A stretch of 64,000 bases of DNA from Alteromonas salexigens (GTDB lineage Bacteria; Pseudomonadota; Gammaproteobacteria; Enterobacterales; Alteromonadaceae). Under the pieces are notes generated by a model. The model had not been told where the DNA came from and ran no database searches. It was given only the letters and a program-made list of their open reading frames with translations. The stretch spans positions 248,001 through 312,000 of the forward strand of contig NZ_JAOTJC010000012.1 of the NCBI RefSeq assembly GCF_025628895.1. The letters are read 5' to 3'. Of this stretch, positions 55,578-64,000 are shown one piece after another. Within the stretch, counting starts at the first letter, position 1; each line of letters opens with the position of its first letter. The translations under genes and the position numbers were made by a program.

Positions 55578-56573
55578 CTATTTACGCCCTCGAATAGTGC
55601 TGCCTTTGTCTTCGACAATAGAATAAGGCAGAGGTTCTGCAGTCACCACATGCTCAGGCGCTTCGGCCAGTCTGTGGTTATCCTGCGGTTGGGTATCATT
55701 TGATAACACCGCCATCAGCCAGGTTTCTTCACCCAGTTGGGCAGCGCGAATAACAGTACCGCCACGGCGCCAGTTATCACCCACCTGTTTTTCTAGGGTA
55801 TCATCTACAGCTGCTTTTGTCGCCACGGGGAGCCGGAAGCTAAAGGCAGCACGTTTGTTCTTACCCAGAAAGTGAGTCCGTGCCACCACTTCCTGGCCCA
55901 TGTAACAGCCTTTATCAAAATCGATGCCCTTGAGCGCCTGTACATTCATCATCTGGGGCACGAACGCGTTTACGCTATTGCCGGAGACTGCCGGTATGCC
56001 ATTGGCAATCTGAACGGCTTCGAATACTTCCGAGCCATACCAGACCACGGCGTCCTGGTCGCGCAGCGGAGCCAGGACTTTATCAGCTGACCGGCTCAGT
56101 AGCCAATACATCGGTGACGCGCCCGGCAGGGCAAATACCACGCTGTCGTCAGTTTGCAGGGTGGTTAGCTCAGCCTCTGGCAAGCTGCCAAAGTGAGACT
56201 GCAACGCGGCTTCTGCTTGCGGACCGTGGAGCAGCCACTGGCCGTAATCTTGCGAAGCGTCAGAAATGTCGACCTTGGAAAATACGCCGTATTTTTGTAA
56301 CTGCGCTAACGATTGCGATAACGCGTCACGGTGCATAGTAAGCAACTGCGTCTCCTGATGGCGCAACGCATACATCAGTGCCCAGGCTTTACCTTTAAAA
56401 TCACAGTGGGCAGCGTGTCGCACACTGTTGTGCGCAAACTCTTTGGTGTTGATCGTTAGCTGACCATGGAGGTAATCGTCGCGCTGCTCCCCGGTAATGG
56501 CGGCCACGCCATAATGCTCAACAGAAATAACCGCGTTTTCAGCAAGCTGCTCCAGACGGGCAAGACGCTCCAT
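55578..56573 (-). CDS. ygfZ: Folate-binding iron-sulphur-cluster repair protein YgfZ
   Basis: 331 residues of the YgfZ/GcvT-like family. The signature KGCYMGQEVVART (about 220-232), containing the invariant Cys, is intact, and the N-terminal DYLHGQLTIN block is typical. It uses folate in maintaining iron-sulphur enzymes such as tRNA thiomethylase MiaB. It is divergent from sdhE, as in E. coli. Confidence 0.94.
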   Translation of the reverse strand: MERLARLEQLAENAVISVEHYGVAAITGEQRDDYLHGQLTINTKEFAHNSVRHAAHCDFKGKAWALMYALRHQETQLLTMHRDALSQSLAQLQKYGVFSKVDISDASQDYGQWLLHGPQAEAALQSHFGSLPEAELTTLQTDDSVVFALPGASPMYWLLSRSADKVLAPLRDQDAVVWYGSEVFEAVQIANGIPAVSGNSVNAFVPQMMNVQALKGIDFDKGCYMGQEVVARTHFLGKNKRAAFSFRLPVATKAAVDDTLEKQVGDNWRRGGTVIRAAQLGEETWLMAVLSNDTQPQDNHRLAEAPEHVVTAEPLPYSIVEDKGSTIRGRK

Positions 56574-56761
56574 AGTAATCTCCTGACAATGTTTTCAAAC
56601 CGCAGCTGGTGGTTTTACGTATTCCAGCCTGACTGTGTGAGGACATGGGGGGAGATTCACAGGAAACAAGTGTCCCGGGCGAAAATCCTGCGAAAAGGAC
56701 AGTGATTTCCCACACACCCACATGCTATTATTTCGCACGAATTAAAAAGAAGTAGTGATTT

Positions 56762-57013
56762 ATGTTTACACCAAAACGTTTAGCGAGATTGAGATGGGCC
56801 TGTCGTCGGGGCATGCTGGAACTCGACGTCCTGTTACTGCCTTTTGTTAACGAGGCTTTTGAGGATCTTACCTATCCACAACAAGAGACTTTCGAGCGAC
56901 TGCTGACGTGTGACGATCCTGATCTCTACGCCTGGTTCATGGGCCACCAGAAAACCGACGATCCCGAACTTGCTGAAATGGTGGACATCATCATCCGGCG
57001 TGTCAAAGTTTAA
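56762..57013 (+). CDS. sdhE: Succinate dehydrogenase flavinylation factor SdhE (YgfY)
   Basis: 83 residues. The conserved RGMLELD motif (16-22, containing RGxxE) needed for covalent FAD attachment to SdhA is present. The tail after LYAWFMGHQ is typical. It was once annotated as antitoxin CptB. It overlaps the ygfX start by 14 bp and is divergent from ygfZ. Confidence 0.95.
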   Translation: MFTPKRLARLRWACRRGMLELDVLLLPFVNEAFEDLTYPQQETFERLLTCDDPDLYAWFMGHQKTDDPELAEMVDIIIRRVKV

Positions 57014-57452
57014 CCTTACAGTCACGGCACTCACACCGTACCGCATTGACTTTCTCATTCCTGTGACGGCTTTGCTGATAGCTACAGTGGCGATGCCTGC
57101 CCCCGTCTGGACCTGGCTTTCACCGTGGAGCGCAGCACTAATGCTTGTCGGATTAGGGCTGGTGGCGTGGCAATTGCCTTGGCGTCGACACATCACCAGT
57201 GAACAATTCAGTGTGGACGGGCGCGGGCTGATAACCCCCACAGCGGTGAACGGCAATCCTGTAGAGCCGGTAAGTTACGTGCTCAGTCATCAATCCCGGG
57301 TTACTGCCCTTGCCGTTTATCTTGAACTGGTTGCGCCGCAGCAGCCGGTGCAGCGAAGATGGTTATTCCGTTCACAATGCCACCCCAGAGATTTTCGCAG
57401 GCTAACCCGGCTGATCCTAAGTCAGGCGCAATCCGCCAGGGAGACACTATGA
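57000..57452 (+). CDS. ygfX: YgfX (CptA) family membrane protein
   Basis: 150 residues from the GTG at 57000 (MSKFNLTVTALTPYRIDFL). Two membrane segments lie close together (about 18-36 and 42-58, LIPVTALLIATVAMP and SAALMLVGLGLVAW), then a cytoplasmic domain with RRWLFRSQCHPRDFRRLTRLIL. The pair sdhE-ygfX was first described as toxin-antitoxin cptAB, with YgfX reported to affect the cytoskeleton; the SdhE role in flavinylation is the better supported one. It overlaps the next gene by 4 bp. Confidence 0.82.
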   Translation: MSKFNLTVTALTPYRIDFLIPVTALLIATVAMPAPVWTWLSPWSAALMLVGLGLVAWQLPWRRHITSEQFSVDGRGLITPTAVNGNPVEPVSYVLSHQSRVTALAVYLELVAPQQPVQRRWLFRSQCHPRDFRRLTRLILSQAQSARETL

Positions 57453-58297
57453 TTTCGTTGTATACGCGCGCGCTACTCAAGCGCACAGACAAGCGGCCAC
57501 TGCAGCAATTTAAGCCACCTCCGCTGCCGGGACGGACGTATTCCCGTACGGTAACAATAGATAACGATCACTATACGCGTTATTGCCAGCTGACCCGCTG
57601 GCCTGCGTCCTCAGCACTCCACCCCTGTTATCTGCAAACTCTGTCGCTGCCTTTGCAGATGCAGTGTTTGCTTGATAAGCGCAGTCCGTTTCCGTTGCTG
57701 GGGTTGGTGCATACTAAAAACAGCGTCTCGCAGCGGGCAGTAAACCGCGCTGTGCCACTGGAGCTGCGTGTCCGTTTCTCTGCTATTCGACAGCACCCCA
57801 AAGGGTGGGAGTGCGATGTGCAGGTGAGTGGCTTACAAAGCGGTAGCCAGGTTTATGAGGCCACCAGTACTTATCTGACCCGGGTAAAAGCCTCCCATGT
57901 GGTGCCCGGCAGGCGCACGACGGATGGCGCGTCGCAGCAACCTCTGGAGCAGGAGCCATTGGCGCGTCTGACGATCCCTGCCAGTATTGGACGCCAGTAC
58001 GCGAGGGTATCAGGTGACTATAATCCAATCCATCTGCATGGGGTCACTGCGAAGCTGTTTGGTTTCAGACAGCCGATTGCACATGGTATGTGGACATTAG
58101 CGCGCAGTTTTGCCGCGTTGCCACAGAATAATCTGGAGGGGAGTGTGCAATTGCAGGCGGTGTTCGAAAAACCGGTTTTCTTACCGGCCTCAGTTCTTTT
58201 GCATAGCAATGAAGATACGCCGGGTAGCTTTACGTTATGGTCTGAAGATGGCAAGCACCGGCATCTGCAAGGCAGCGTAACGGCGCTGCCTCAGTAA
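57449..58297 (+). CDS. MaoC-like hot-dog-fold dehydratase
   Basis: 282 residues from the ATG at 57449 (MISLYTRALLKR), with GGGAGA upstream; an earlier start inside ygfX is rejected. A C-terminal MaoC/hydratase 2 domain has YARVSGDYNPIHLHGVTAKL (about 191-210; Asp and His of the catalytic dyad) and IAHGMWTLARS. The N-terminal half resembles a second degenerate hot-dog. Probably (R)-specific enoyl-CoA hydratase or related acyl-thioester dehydratase; substrate unknown. ATGA overlap with ygfX shows coupling. Convergent with nadB, with only 3 bp between stops. Confidence 0.87.
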   Translation: MISLYTRALLKRTDKRPLQQFKPPPLPGRTYSRTVTIDNDHYTRYCQLTRWPASSALHPCYLQTLSLPLQMQCLLDKRSPFPLLGLVHTKNSVSQRAVNRAVPLELRVRFSAIRQHPKGWECDVQVSGLQSGSQVYEATSTYLTRVKASHVVPGRRTTDGASQQPLEQEPLARLTIPASIGRQYARVSGDYNPIHLHGVTAKLFGFRQPIAHGMWTLARSFAALPQNNLEGSVQLQAVFEKPVFLPASVLLHSNEDTPGSFTLWSEDGKHRHLQGSVTALPQ

Positions 58298-58300
58298 AAA

Positions 58301-59962
58301 TCAGGTGGCCAAGGTGCCAGGCTCGGCGAGTTGCCGGGTTTTCGATGGTATGAGAATAGTGGGTTGCGGGTTATCGCTGGTTTCCGGGTGATCCAGATTA
58401 AAGTGCAACCCCCGGCTTTCTTTGCGTTGCATAGCGCAACGCACAATGAGCTCGGCCACCGTCACCAGATTTCGAAGTTCAAGCAAGTTGTTGCTTACCC
58501 GGAAGTGGGCGTAATATTCTGCAATTTCCTGCTCCAGCAACTGAATGCGACGCAGTGCGCGCTCCAAACGTTTGTCCGTCCGGACTATACCAACGTAATC
58601 CCACATGAATAAACGCAGCTCATGCCAGTTGTGCTGAATAATCACCTCTTCATCAGAGTTGCTTACCTGAGACTCATCCCAGGGGGCAATTTCTTCATCA
58701 GTGGGAGTATCATCCAGACGAGAAAGGATGTGCTCTGCGGCTGAGCTGGCAAAAACCACACATTCCAGCAACGAGTTTGAGGCCATGCGGTTGGCACCAT
58801 GCAGTCCTGTATACGCAACTTCGCCCACTGCGTAAACATTATCCAGATCGGTACGGGCATTAAAATCCGTCATGACGCCGCCGCAGCTGTAATGTGCGGC
58901 TGGCACCACGGGAATGGGTTGGCGGGTGATATCGATACCCAGTGAACGGCATTTTCGATAAATATTCGGAAAATGCTTAACGATGAAGTCCGCCGGCTTG
59001 TGGCTGATATCAAGATACATGCAATCGGCGCCAAGCCGCTTCATTTCATAGTCTATAGCGCGGGCGACCACGTCTCGCGGGGCCAGATCGCCACGCTCAT
59101 CAAAGCGGGTCATAAACGGCGTCCCGTCTTCGTGTACCAGCCGGGCGCCTTCGCCACGCAGCGCTTCGCTAATCAGAAAATTACGCGCCTGCGGGTGATA
59201 AAGGCAGGTAGGATGAAACTGGTTAAATTCCATGTTGGCTACCCGGCACCCCGCGCGCCAGGCCATGGCCACACCATCACCGCTCGACACATCCGGGTTA
59301 GAGGTGTACTGGTACACTTTACTGCCGCCACCGCTGGCCAGGGTGATGAAGTTTGCTCTGATGACTTCCACGTGTTCGCGTTGACGGTTCCAAACATAGG
59401 CGCCAGTACAACTGCCCTCCCGCGTCTTCGACGGGATCAGGTCAATCGCATTATAGCGCTCGAAAAAGTGAATATTAGGATGCGCCGAGACAGCATCATT
59501 CAATGTAATTTGTAACGCTTCGCCAGTGGCATCGGCTGCATGTAGAATGCGGCGGTGACTGTGACCCCCTTCGCGGGTGAGATGATAACGCTGTTCGCCC
59601 TTGTCATCGGTTTCGGTATCAAAGGGTACGCCGAAACCAATCAGCCACTCCAGCGATGATTTTGCGCGTTCAGCTGTGAACCTGACGGCGGCTTCGTCGC
59701 ACAGCCCTGCGCCGGCTAGCAGGGTATCCTGAACATGGGCGTCAATGGAGTCCTGCTCGTCGAATACCGCAGCAATACCACCCTGTGCGTAGCGGGTAGA
59801 CCCTTCGTTGCGGTCACTTTTGCTAAGCACGATAACCTGACAATGCTGCGCCAGTTTGAGGGCCAGGCTCAAACCTGCAGCACCGCTACCGATAATGAGC
59901 ACGTCACAACGATGTTCAATGGCGCTTGCGGCACCAGAGGGTGAAGGCAACTCTGATTTCAT
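58301..59962 (-). CDS. nadB: L-aspartate oxidase
   Basis: 553 residues, FAD flavoprotein oxidising aspartate to iminoaspartate, the first step of de novo NAD synthesis. The dinucleotide-binding motif is [15 protein letters not shown] (about 24-38), and [26 protein letters not shown] and the FNQFHPTC block (about 252-259) are family hallmarks. The C-terminal helical domain is typical. It is divergent from rpoE, as in E. coli. nadA and nadC are not in the window; nadE is about 4 kb away. Confidence 0.97.
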   Translation of the reverse strand: MKSELPSPSGAASAIEHRCDVLIIGSGAAGLSLALKLAQHCQVIVLSKSDRNEGSTRYAQGGIAAVFDEQDSIDAHVQDTLLAGAGLCDEAAVRFTAERAKSSLEWLIGFGVPFDTETDDKGEQRYHLTREGGHSHRRILHAADATGEALQITLNDAVSAHPNIHFFERYNAIDLIPSKTREGSCTGAYVWNRQREHVEVIRANFITLASGGGSKVYQYTSNPDVSSGDGVAMAWRAGCRVANMEFNQFHPTCLYHPQARNFLISEALRGEGARLVHEDGTPFMTRFDERGDLAPRDVVARAIDYEMKRLGADCMYLDISHKPADFIVKHFPNIYRKCRSLGIDITRQPIPVVPAAHYSCGGVMTDFNARTDLDNVYAVGEVAYTGLHGANRMASNSLLECVVFASSAAEHILSRLDDTPTDEEIAPWDESQVSNSDEEVIIQHNWHELRLFMWDYVGIVRTDKRLERALRRIQLLEQEIAEYYAHFRVSNNLLELRNLVTVAELIVRCAMQRKESRGLHFNLDHPETSDNPQPTILIPSKTRQLAEPGTLAT

Positions 59963-60058
59963 GTATTTTTAGCGTAGTAAGTCGGAGCGAAGATGCAGCA
60001 AGTCTAAAGGATGAGTGGTAAAACACAATCGCGAACAGTAGGCTATTACGTTTTTTTT

Positions 60059-60082
60059 AGAAAAACTGCCCTTATATCGAAC
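60059..60082. repeat. Copy 2 of the shared motif, overlapping the sigma-E -35 of rpoE
   Basis: AGAAAAACTGCCC-TT-ATATCGAAC. The same blocks without TT are at 25961-25982. The last four bases are the start of the rpoE -35 element. Confidence 0.5.
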
Positions 60083-60106
60083 TTTTCAGAAACCGGGCAG
60101 TCTACA
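60079..60106 (+). promoter_or_regulatory. Autoregulatory sigma-E promoter of rpoE
   Basis: GAACTT (60079-60084), 16-nt spacer, TCTACA (60101-60106), about 50 bp before the rpoE start. This fits the sigma-E consensus (GAACTT, 16 nt, TCTNA). rpoE in E. coli is likewise autoregulated. Confidence 0.75.
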
Positions 60107-60158
60107 CATACGCTTGCGAGAGCTATTGTGTAGTAGACGTTAAGGAGTGATGGCTCGA

Positions 60159-60737
60159 ATGAGCGAGCAAATAACCGATCAGCAACTGGTTGAAAAGGTA
60201 CAGAGTGGCGATAAAAACGCTTTTAATCTTCTGGTAACCCGCTATCAGCACAAGGTAATGCATTTAGTCTCGCGCTATGTGAAAAATTCTGGTGACGTCG
60301 CAGACGTGACTCAGGATGCTTTCATTAAAGCGTATCGCGCATTACCTAACTTTCGTGGTGACAGCGCGTTTTATACCTGGCTATACCGGATCGCAGTAAA
60401 CAGTGCAAAGAATTACCTGGTCGCGCAGGGCAGAAAGCCGCCGGCCAGTGATGTTGATGCCGATGAAGCCGATTATTACGAGGGCAGCGATGCACTGAAA
60501 GAGCAATCGACGCCTGAGCGCAGTTTGCTGTCTAATGAAATAGAAGCCACCTTATTCCGCGTGGTGGAAAAGCTGCCTGATGATTTACGCACAGCAATTA
60601 CGCTGCGCGAAATTGAAGGGTTAAGTTACGAAGAAATTGCCACTGCCATGGACTGTCCCGTCGGGACTGTCAGGTCACGGATATTCCGGGCTCGCGAAGC
60701 AATTGATAAAGTTATACAACCGCTGTTAGAAAATTGA
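60159..60737 (+). CDS. rpoE: RNA polymerase sigma factor RpoE (sigma-E)
   Basis: 192 residues from the ATG at 60159 (MSEQITDQQLVEKVQSGDKNAFN), aligning with E. coli RpoE; TAAGGAG lies 11 bp upstream. The ECF domains sigma2 (DVTQDAFIKAYRALPNFRGD, about 46-65) and sigma4 (GLSYEEIATAMDCPVGTVRS, about 152-171) are complete. It directs the envelope-stress response to misfolded outer-membrane proteins. It heads the rpoE-rseA-rseB-rseC operon and is divergent from nadB. Confidence 0.98.
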   Translation: MSEQITDQQLVEKVQSGDKNAFNLLVTRYQHKVMHLVSRYVKNSGDVADVTQDAFIKAYRALPNFRGDSAFYTWLYRIAVNSAKNYLVAQGRKPPASDVDADEADYYEGSDALKEQSTPERSLLSNEIEATLFRVVEKLPDDLRTAITLREIEGLSYEEIATAMDCPVGTVRSRIFRAREAIDKVIQPLLEN

Positions 60738-60811
60738 ACTTTTCGTTTGTGAGGGTTACTAACAGCTGTGTTAGGGTGGTAAGTGATCAGCATTGATCAG
60801 GGTGTGAATAT

Positions 60812-61399
60812 ATGACGCAACAGCAAGAACAATTGTCCGCTTTCATGGACGGTGAAGCACAAGACAATGACATTATTGACGTAATTAAGCAGGATGCTGA
60901 ATTGCGGGCAAAGTGGCAGCGCTACCACGTCATCCGTAGCGGCCTCCGTAAGGAAGCCAGTGTCGCGCCACAAGTAGACATTACCGCCAGCGTGGCAGCT
61001 GCGTTGGAAAATGAGCCTACGATTATGGCGCCGAAGAAGTCCCGGTGGAGCAAAGTACCGGTGCTTGGCAGTGTCGTGCCGTTTGCCAGACAGACCGGAC
61101 AATATGCGGTAGCAGCCTCGGTGGCGGCAGCGTTTATCTTAGGCTACCAGCAGTTCAATCAGCCTGAGTTGCCGAATGAACCGTTTATGACAGCGCCGAC
61201 TAACCCTCAGGGTGGCATGGCGCCGGTGAGCTTGCAGCAAACCCGTACGCTTCCCAGAAACGATATGGAAGTAATGCTGGAGAAAAAGCGCAAGGTGAAT
61301 GCCCTGATTGCTGATCACGAGCAGCAGGTTAAAATTAAGCAAGCTGAAGAGCAAAGCGAAGAAGCTAAGCAAAACAATCAGCCAGAATCTCAGCCATAG
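60812..61399 (+). CDS. rseA: Anti-sigma-E factor RseA
   Basis: 195 residues. The N-terminal cytoplasmic domain (MTQQQEQLSAFMDGEAQDND, and AKWQRYHVIRSGLR) binds sigma-E; a single membrane segment is at about 96-110 (YAVAASVAAAFILGY). The periplasmic domain binds RseB and is cut by DegS. Its C-terminal tail is unusually charged and Gln-rich (KRKVNALIADHEQQVKIKQA). In the standard operon position. Confidence 0.95.
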   Translation: MTQQQEQLSAFMDGEAQDNDIIDVIKQDAELRAKWQRYHVIRSGLRKEASVAPQVDITASVAAALENEPTIMAPKKSRWSKVPVLGSVVPFARQTGQYAVAASVAAAFILGYQQFNQPELPNEPFMTAPTNPQGGMAPVSLQQTRTLPRNDMEVMLEKKRKVNALIADHEQQVKIKQAEEQSEEAKQNNQPESQP

Positions 61400-61409
61400 T
61401 AGCGACAGC

Positions 61410-62528
61410 ATGAATTTATGTAGTAACGTACCAGCCACTTCCGGGCTGGTACGTTTGTTTTCAGGAACAAGAAAGTGCCTGCTGGTGGGCGCAATGATCT
61501 GCGCCTTACCCGCCATGGGGCAAGAGTCGTCTGCGCAGCCGGACGTAATCTATACCGAAGAAGATAAGCTCAACCAGTCTGATCAAGGTGAAAGTGATGC
61601 CCACTCATCCGCTGCCGCTGACGATGAAGCCCCCACCACCACCGGCGACTGGCTTGAACGGTTAACCCAGGCCACCCAAAACCTCAATTTTCAGGTCACT
61701 TTTGTGCAAAGCCGGGCGGGTCAGGAAACGGTGCCTTACCTGTGGCGGCATGCCGTGGACAAAAACGGTCAATCCCTCGAGCAACTGAACCTGCAGAACG
61801 GGCCGGGCAGGGAGCTAATCCGGGTAGGCAGCGTGGTAAGCATCTTTGAGCCCGATGTGCCGCCGTACAGTTTACGGTCAGATTATATTAACGGCCCTAT
61901 CCCCAGTGAGCTGCTGTATCATCCGGATGCGCTGCGAAAGGGCTATGAGTTTGTGAGCGTGGGCAGGGCGCGGGTAGCAGGGCGGCCTGCACAGCAAATT
62001 AGGATAGTGAGCCGGGATAACAGCCGGTTTAACTACCAATTGTGGCTGGACGAGAAAACCGGCATGTTGCTGAAGCTGAATATGCTTGACCTGCAAGGGG
62101 CATTGTTAGAGCAAATACAGGTGACCTCACTGACAATTACTGACGCGCCACATGCTTACTTTCAGCGGGTAAATCAGGCATCGTTGCCGAAGCCAATGGC
62201 TATTTCTCCCAGTAAAACCCGGGATCACGCCTGGGAAGTGACCTATTTGCCTACCGGAATGCATGAGGTACGTCGTGATATCCGTCGGCTGGCTCTGACC
62301 GGTCAGGTGGTGGAATACAAGATGTTCAGCGACGGGCTGGTGGATGTCTCGGTTTATGTGCAGCCGGCTGCGGATGCACTTGGCTCGGATCTGGTGTTGC
62401 GGCATAACCTGAATACGTTTCTCACCCTCACTGACGGAAAAGCACAGGTGACGGTAGTGGGAGAAATTCCACCGAAAACGGCCGAATCAATTGCCACCTC
62501 ATTGTCGCTGACCGGAGACACAGAGTGA
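61410..62528 (+). CDS. rseB: Sigma-E factor regulatory protein RseB
   Basis: 372 residues from the ATG at 61410; the ribosome-binding site is weak and the start lies 11 bp after rseA, so coupling is likely. The signal peptide extends to about 39 (LLVGAMICALPAMGQ). Then comes a 40-residue acidic, low-complexity linker (EEDKLNQSDQGESDAHSSAA), absent from E. coli RseB (318 residues). The lipid-binding lolA-like domain starts near WLERLTQATQNLNFQVTFVQ. RseB protects RseA from proteolysis until it binds lipopolysaccharide fragments. The stop overlaps the rseC start by 4 bp. Confidence 0.94.
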   Translation: MNLCSNVPATSGLVRLFSGTRKCLLVGAMICALPAMGQESSAQPDVIYTEEDKLNQSDQGESDAHSSAAADDEAPTTTGDWLERLTQATQNLNFQVTFVQSRAGQETVPYLWRHAVDKNGQSLEQLNLQNGPGRELIRVGSVVSIFEPDVPPYSLRSDYINGPIPSELLYHPDALRKGYEFVSVGRARVAGRPAQQIRIVSRDNSRFNYQLWLDEKTGMLLKLNMLDLQGALLEQIQVTSLTITDAPHAYFQRVNQASLPKPMAISPSKTRDHAWEVTYLPTGMHEVRRDIRRLALTGQVVEYKMFSDGLVDVSVYVQPAADALGSDLVLRHNLNTFLTLTDGKAQVTVVGEIPPKTAESIATSLSLTGDTE

Positions 62529-62998
62529 TTACTGAGACGGCCACAGTGGTGCAGGTGGATGAAGACCGGGTCGTGGTAGAAGCCGCGATCAAAACCACCT
62601 GCTCCAGTTGTCAGGCGCAATCAGACTGTGGCACCGGCGCCATTTCCCGGGCGCTGGCGCCTAAAGTGCAGCAACTTAGTTTGCGCTCACCTATGCCGGT
62701 GAAAGTAGGTGATAAGGTTCAGGTCGGTATTCCGGAAGCCGGCATCGTCAGTGCCTCGGCACTGCTTTACTTATTGCCGTTGGTTATGTTTATTGCCAGC
62801 GCCGTGCTCTTCAGTGCGGTGTTGCCCGCCATGGGACTGGTCAGCGAACTGTGGGTGTTACTCGGGAGCGTGCTGGTCACCCTCGCAGGCTTTGTGGCGT
62901 TATCCGGCTGGATTAAAAAGCTCGACAGCCGTCGTTTCGAGCCAGTATTGCTGGCGAAATCTCAACCCGCTATGTCCCCCGACAAGCCTGTGGTGTAA
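62525..62998 (+). CDS. rseC: Sigma-E regulatory protein RseC
   Basis: 157 residues, GTG start overlapping the rseB stop. The N-terminal cytoplasmic part has the cysteine motif TTCSSCQAQSDCGTG (about 21-35), a probable metal or iron-sulphur site as in E. coli RseC and RnfB-associated proteins. Two membrane segments follow at about 78-101 and 107-130. It ends the operon and has a modest positive effect on sigma-E in E. coli. Confidence 0.92.
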   Translation: MITETATVVQVDEDRVVVEAAIKTTCSSCQAQSDCGTGAISRALAPKVQQLSLRSPMPVKVGDKVQVGIPEAGIVSASALLYLLPLVMFIASAVLFSAVLPAMGLVSELWVLLGSVLVTLAGFVALSGWIKKLDSRRFEPVLLAKSQPAMSPDKPVV

Positions 62999-63222
62999 GG
63001 GTTAATCCTCGGCGCTGAATGCTACGCCTGGCAATATTTCTCTGCTGTACATTTGCCGCCTTTCGGCGGACTTCATTCGCTTTTCCGGTAAGAAATGGGT
63101 AAAATCCGCTCGCGCTGCGGGGTGACGTGGAACGACGTTTCCTTCCCCGGGTGATCACCCTCTGTGCAGACAGAGTAAAAAGTAAGTTTAACGATAATTT
63201 TTTGCAGGTAATTTCCAGCATT
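62999..63222. other. Leader of lepA with several dyads
   Basis: 224 bp between rseC and lepA. It contains CCGCC-TTTC-GGCGG (63056-63069), a perfect 12-bp palindrome GGGTGATCACCC (63149-63160) and CTCTGT-GCAG-ACAGAG (63160-63175), then an A-rich stretch. It may hold a weak rseC terminator and an operator or promoter for lepA. No gene seen. Confidence 0.45.
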
Positions 63223-64000
63223 ATGCAACATTCGCACATTCGTAATTTCAGTATCATTGCTCACATCGACCACGGTAAATCAACGTTGTCAGACCGCCTT
63301 ATTCAACATTGTGGAGGGCTGACCGAGCGTGAGATGGCCGAGCAGGTACTCGACTCCATGGATCTCGAGAGAGAGCGGGGAATTACGATTAAGGCGCAGA
63401 GTGTCACGCTGAACTATACCGCCCGTAACGGCGAAACCTATCAGCTTAACTTCATTGATACCCCCGGACACGTGGATTTTACCTATGAAGTGTCGCGCTC
63501 GCTGGCGGCCTGTGAAGGTGCGCTGCTGGTAGTAGACGCCGGACAGGGCGTAGAAGCGCAAACCCTGGCAAACTGCTATACCGCTATCGATATGGATATG
63601 GAAGTAGTGCCAATCCTGAACAAAATCGATTTGCCGCAGGCAGAACCCGATCGGGTCGCTGAAGAAATTGAAGACATTGTAGGCATTGACGCCTTGGAGG
63701 CCGTGCGCTGTTCTGCTAAGACCGGTGTGGGTATCGAAGATGTGCTTGAAGTCATTGTTAACAAAATTCCGCCGCCAGAAGGCGACCGTGAGGCCCCGCT
63801 GCGGGCACTCATTGTTGACTCCTGGTTTGATAACTATCAGGGCGTAGTGTCGCTGGTACGTATCATGGAAGGTGAGCTCAACGTAAAAGACAAAATTCAG
63901 ATCATGTCGAATGGCCAGACGCACCAGGCCGACAAAGTCGGAATCTTTACCCCGAAACCCGTTGAAACCGGCACGCTACGGGCCGGAGAAGTGGGCTTTG
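63223..64000 (+). CDS. lepA: Elongation factor 4 (LepA), N-terminal part
   Basis: The gene runs off the right edge; 259 codons are visible. Translation GTPase that back-translocates or remodels ribosomes. ATG at 63223 ([20 protein letters not shown]), with G1 AHIDHGKST (13-21), the switch region [13 protein letters not shown]3 DTPGH and G4 NKIDLP, then the start of domain II. It follows rseC, as in E. coli (rpoE-rseABC-lepA-lepB). Confidence 0.97.
   Translation, partial: MQHSHIRNFSIIAHIDHGKSTLSDRLIQHCGGLTEREMAEQVLDSMDLERERGITIKAQSVTLNYTARNGETYQLNFIDTPGHVDFTYEVSRSLAACEGALLVVDAGQGVEAQTLANCYTAIDMDMEVVPILNKIDLPQAEPDRVAEEIEDIVGIDALEAVRCSAKTGVGIEDVLEVIVNKIPPPEGDREAPLRALIVDSWFDNYQGVVSLVRIMEGELNVKDKIQIMSNGQTHQADKVGIFTPKPVETGTLRAGEVGF

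Noticed and set aside
56762-57452. sdhE-ygfX as a toxin-antitoxin module
   Set aside because: SdhE carries the RGxxE flavinylation motif and lies in its conserved place beside ygfZ, so a housekeeping role is more likely.
58973-59515. 180-codon frame opposite nadB
   Set aside because: Shadow of the L-aspartate oxidase gene; no start site or domain.

Overview
This window is chromosomal core DNA of a gammaproteobacterium. It reads as a marine Alteromonadales (Alteromonadaceae-like) genome. The basis is the set of gene neighbourhoods (ispG-hisS-yfgM-bamB-der; xseA/guaB-guaA; tig-clpP-clpX-lon-hupB-ppiD; murJ-ribF-ileS-lspA-fkpB-ispH followed by minor pilins; nadB/rpoE-rseABC-lepA) together with Alteromonas-type accessory genes. 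The placement is an inference from synteny and protein style, not a database result. I see no insertion sequence, prophage, integron or CRISPR array.

Layout. 1-5.3 kb: isoprenoid, tRNA-charging, outer-membrane-assembly and ribosome-GTPase genes on the plus strand (ispG end, hisS, yfgM, bamB, der), closed by a 42-bp palindromic terminator. 5.3-11.2 kb: an unrecognised lipoprotein and xseA on the minus strand, then divergent guaB-guaA. 11.2-15.3 kb: an MDR oxidoreductase, a chemoreceptor and a histone-deacetylase-like hydrolase. 15.3-19.6 kb (minus): outer-membrane phospholipase A, a metallo-beta-lactamase-fold hydrolase, proS and trmO. 19.9-24.4 kb: a tightly overlapping four-gene gld-like ABC exporter operon. 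24.4-25.8 kb (minus): folD and a DUF1415 gene. 26.1-26.7 kb: five tRNA genes (Pro-Arg-His-Leu-Pro, with two identical Pro copies). 27-35.7 kb: the proteostasis block tig-clpP-clpX-lon-hupB-ppiD, with a clear heat-shock (sigma-32) promoter before lon. 35.8-45.3 kb: two small proteins, rpsT, a CBS protein, then murJ-ribF-ileS-lspA-fkpB-ispH.

45.4-53.4 kb is the most unusual part. Two complete type IV minor-pilin sets lie tail to tail as mirror images. Each consists of a divergently transcribed pilE and a fimT-pilW-pilX-pilV-like operon. There is no pilY1. The first pilV-like gene encodes a pilin N-terminus fused to roughly 500 residues that I do not recognise. The two sets are clearly paralogous (identical cysteine spacing in FimT, a shared EF-hand-like loop in PilW, a shared PGSW-x-DF C-terminus in PilX), but they are strongly diverged.

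53.8-64 kb: nadE-glnB, a SlyD-like isomerase, ygfZ, the overlapping sdhE-ygfX-maoC operon, nadB, and the envelope-stress operon rpoE-rseA-rseB-rseC with an autoregulatory sigma-E promoter. The window ends inside lepA.

Functional threads: envelope biogenesis and its quality control (BamB, PpiD, FkpB, LspA, MurJ, RpoE/Rse), protein turnover (Tig, ClpXP, Lon), translation (HisS, ProS, IleS, TrmO, Der, LepA, S20), isoprenoid synthesis (IspG and IspH, both iron-sulphur enzymes), NAD synthesis (NadE, NadB) and type IV pilus assembly or adhesion.
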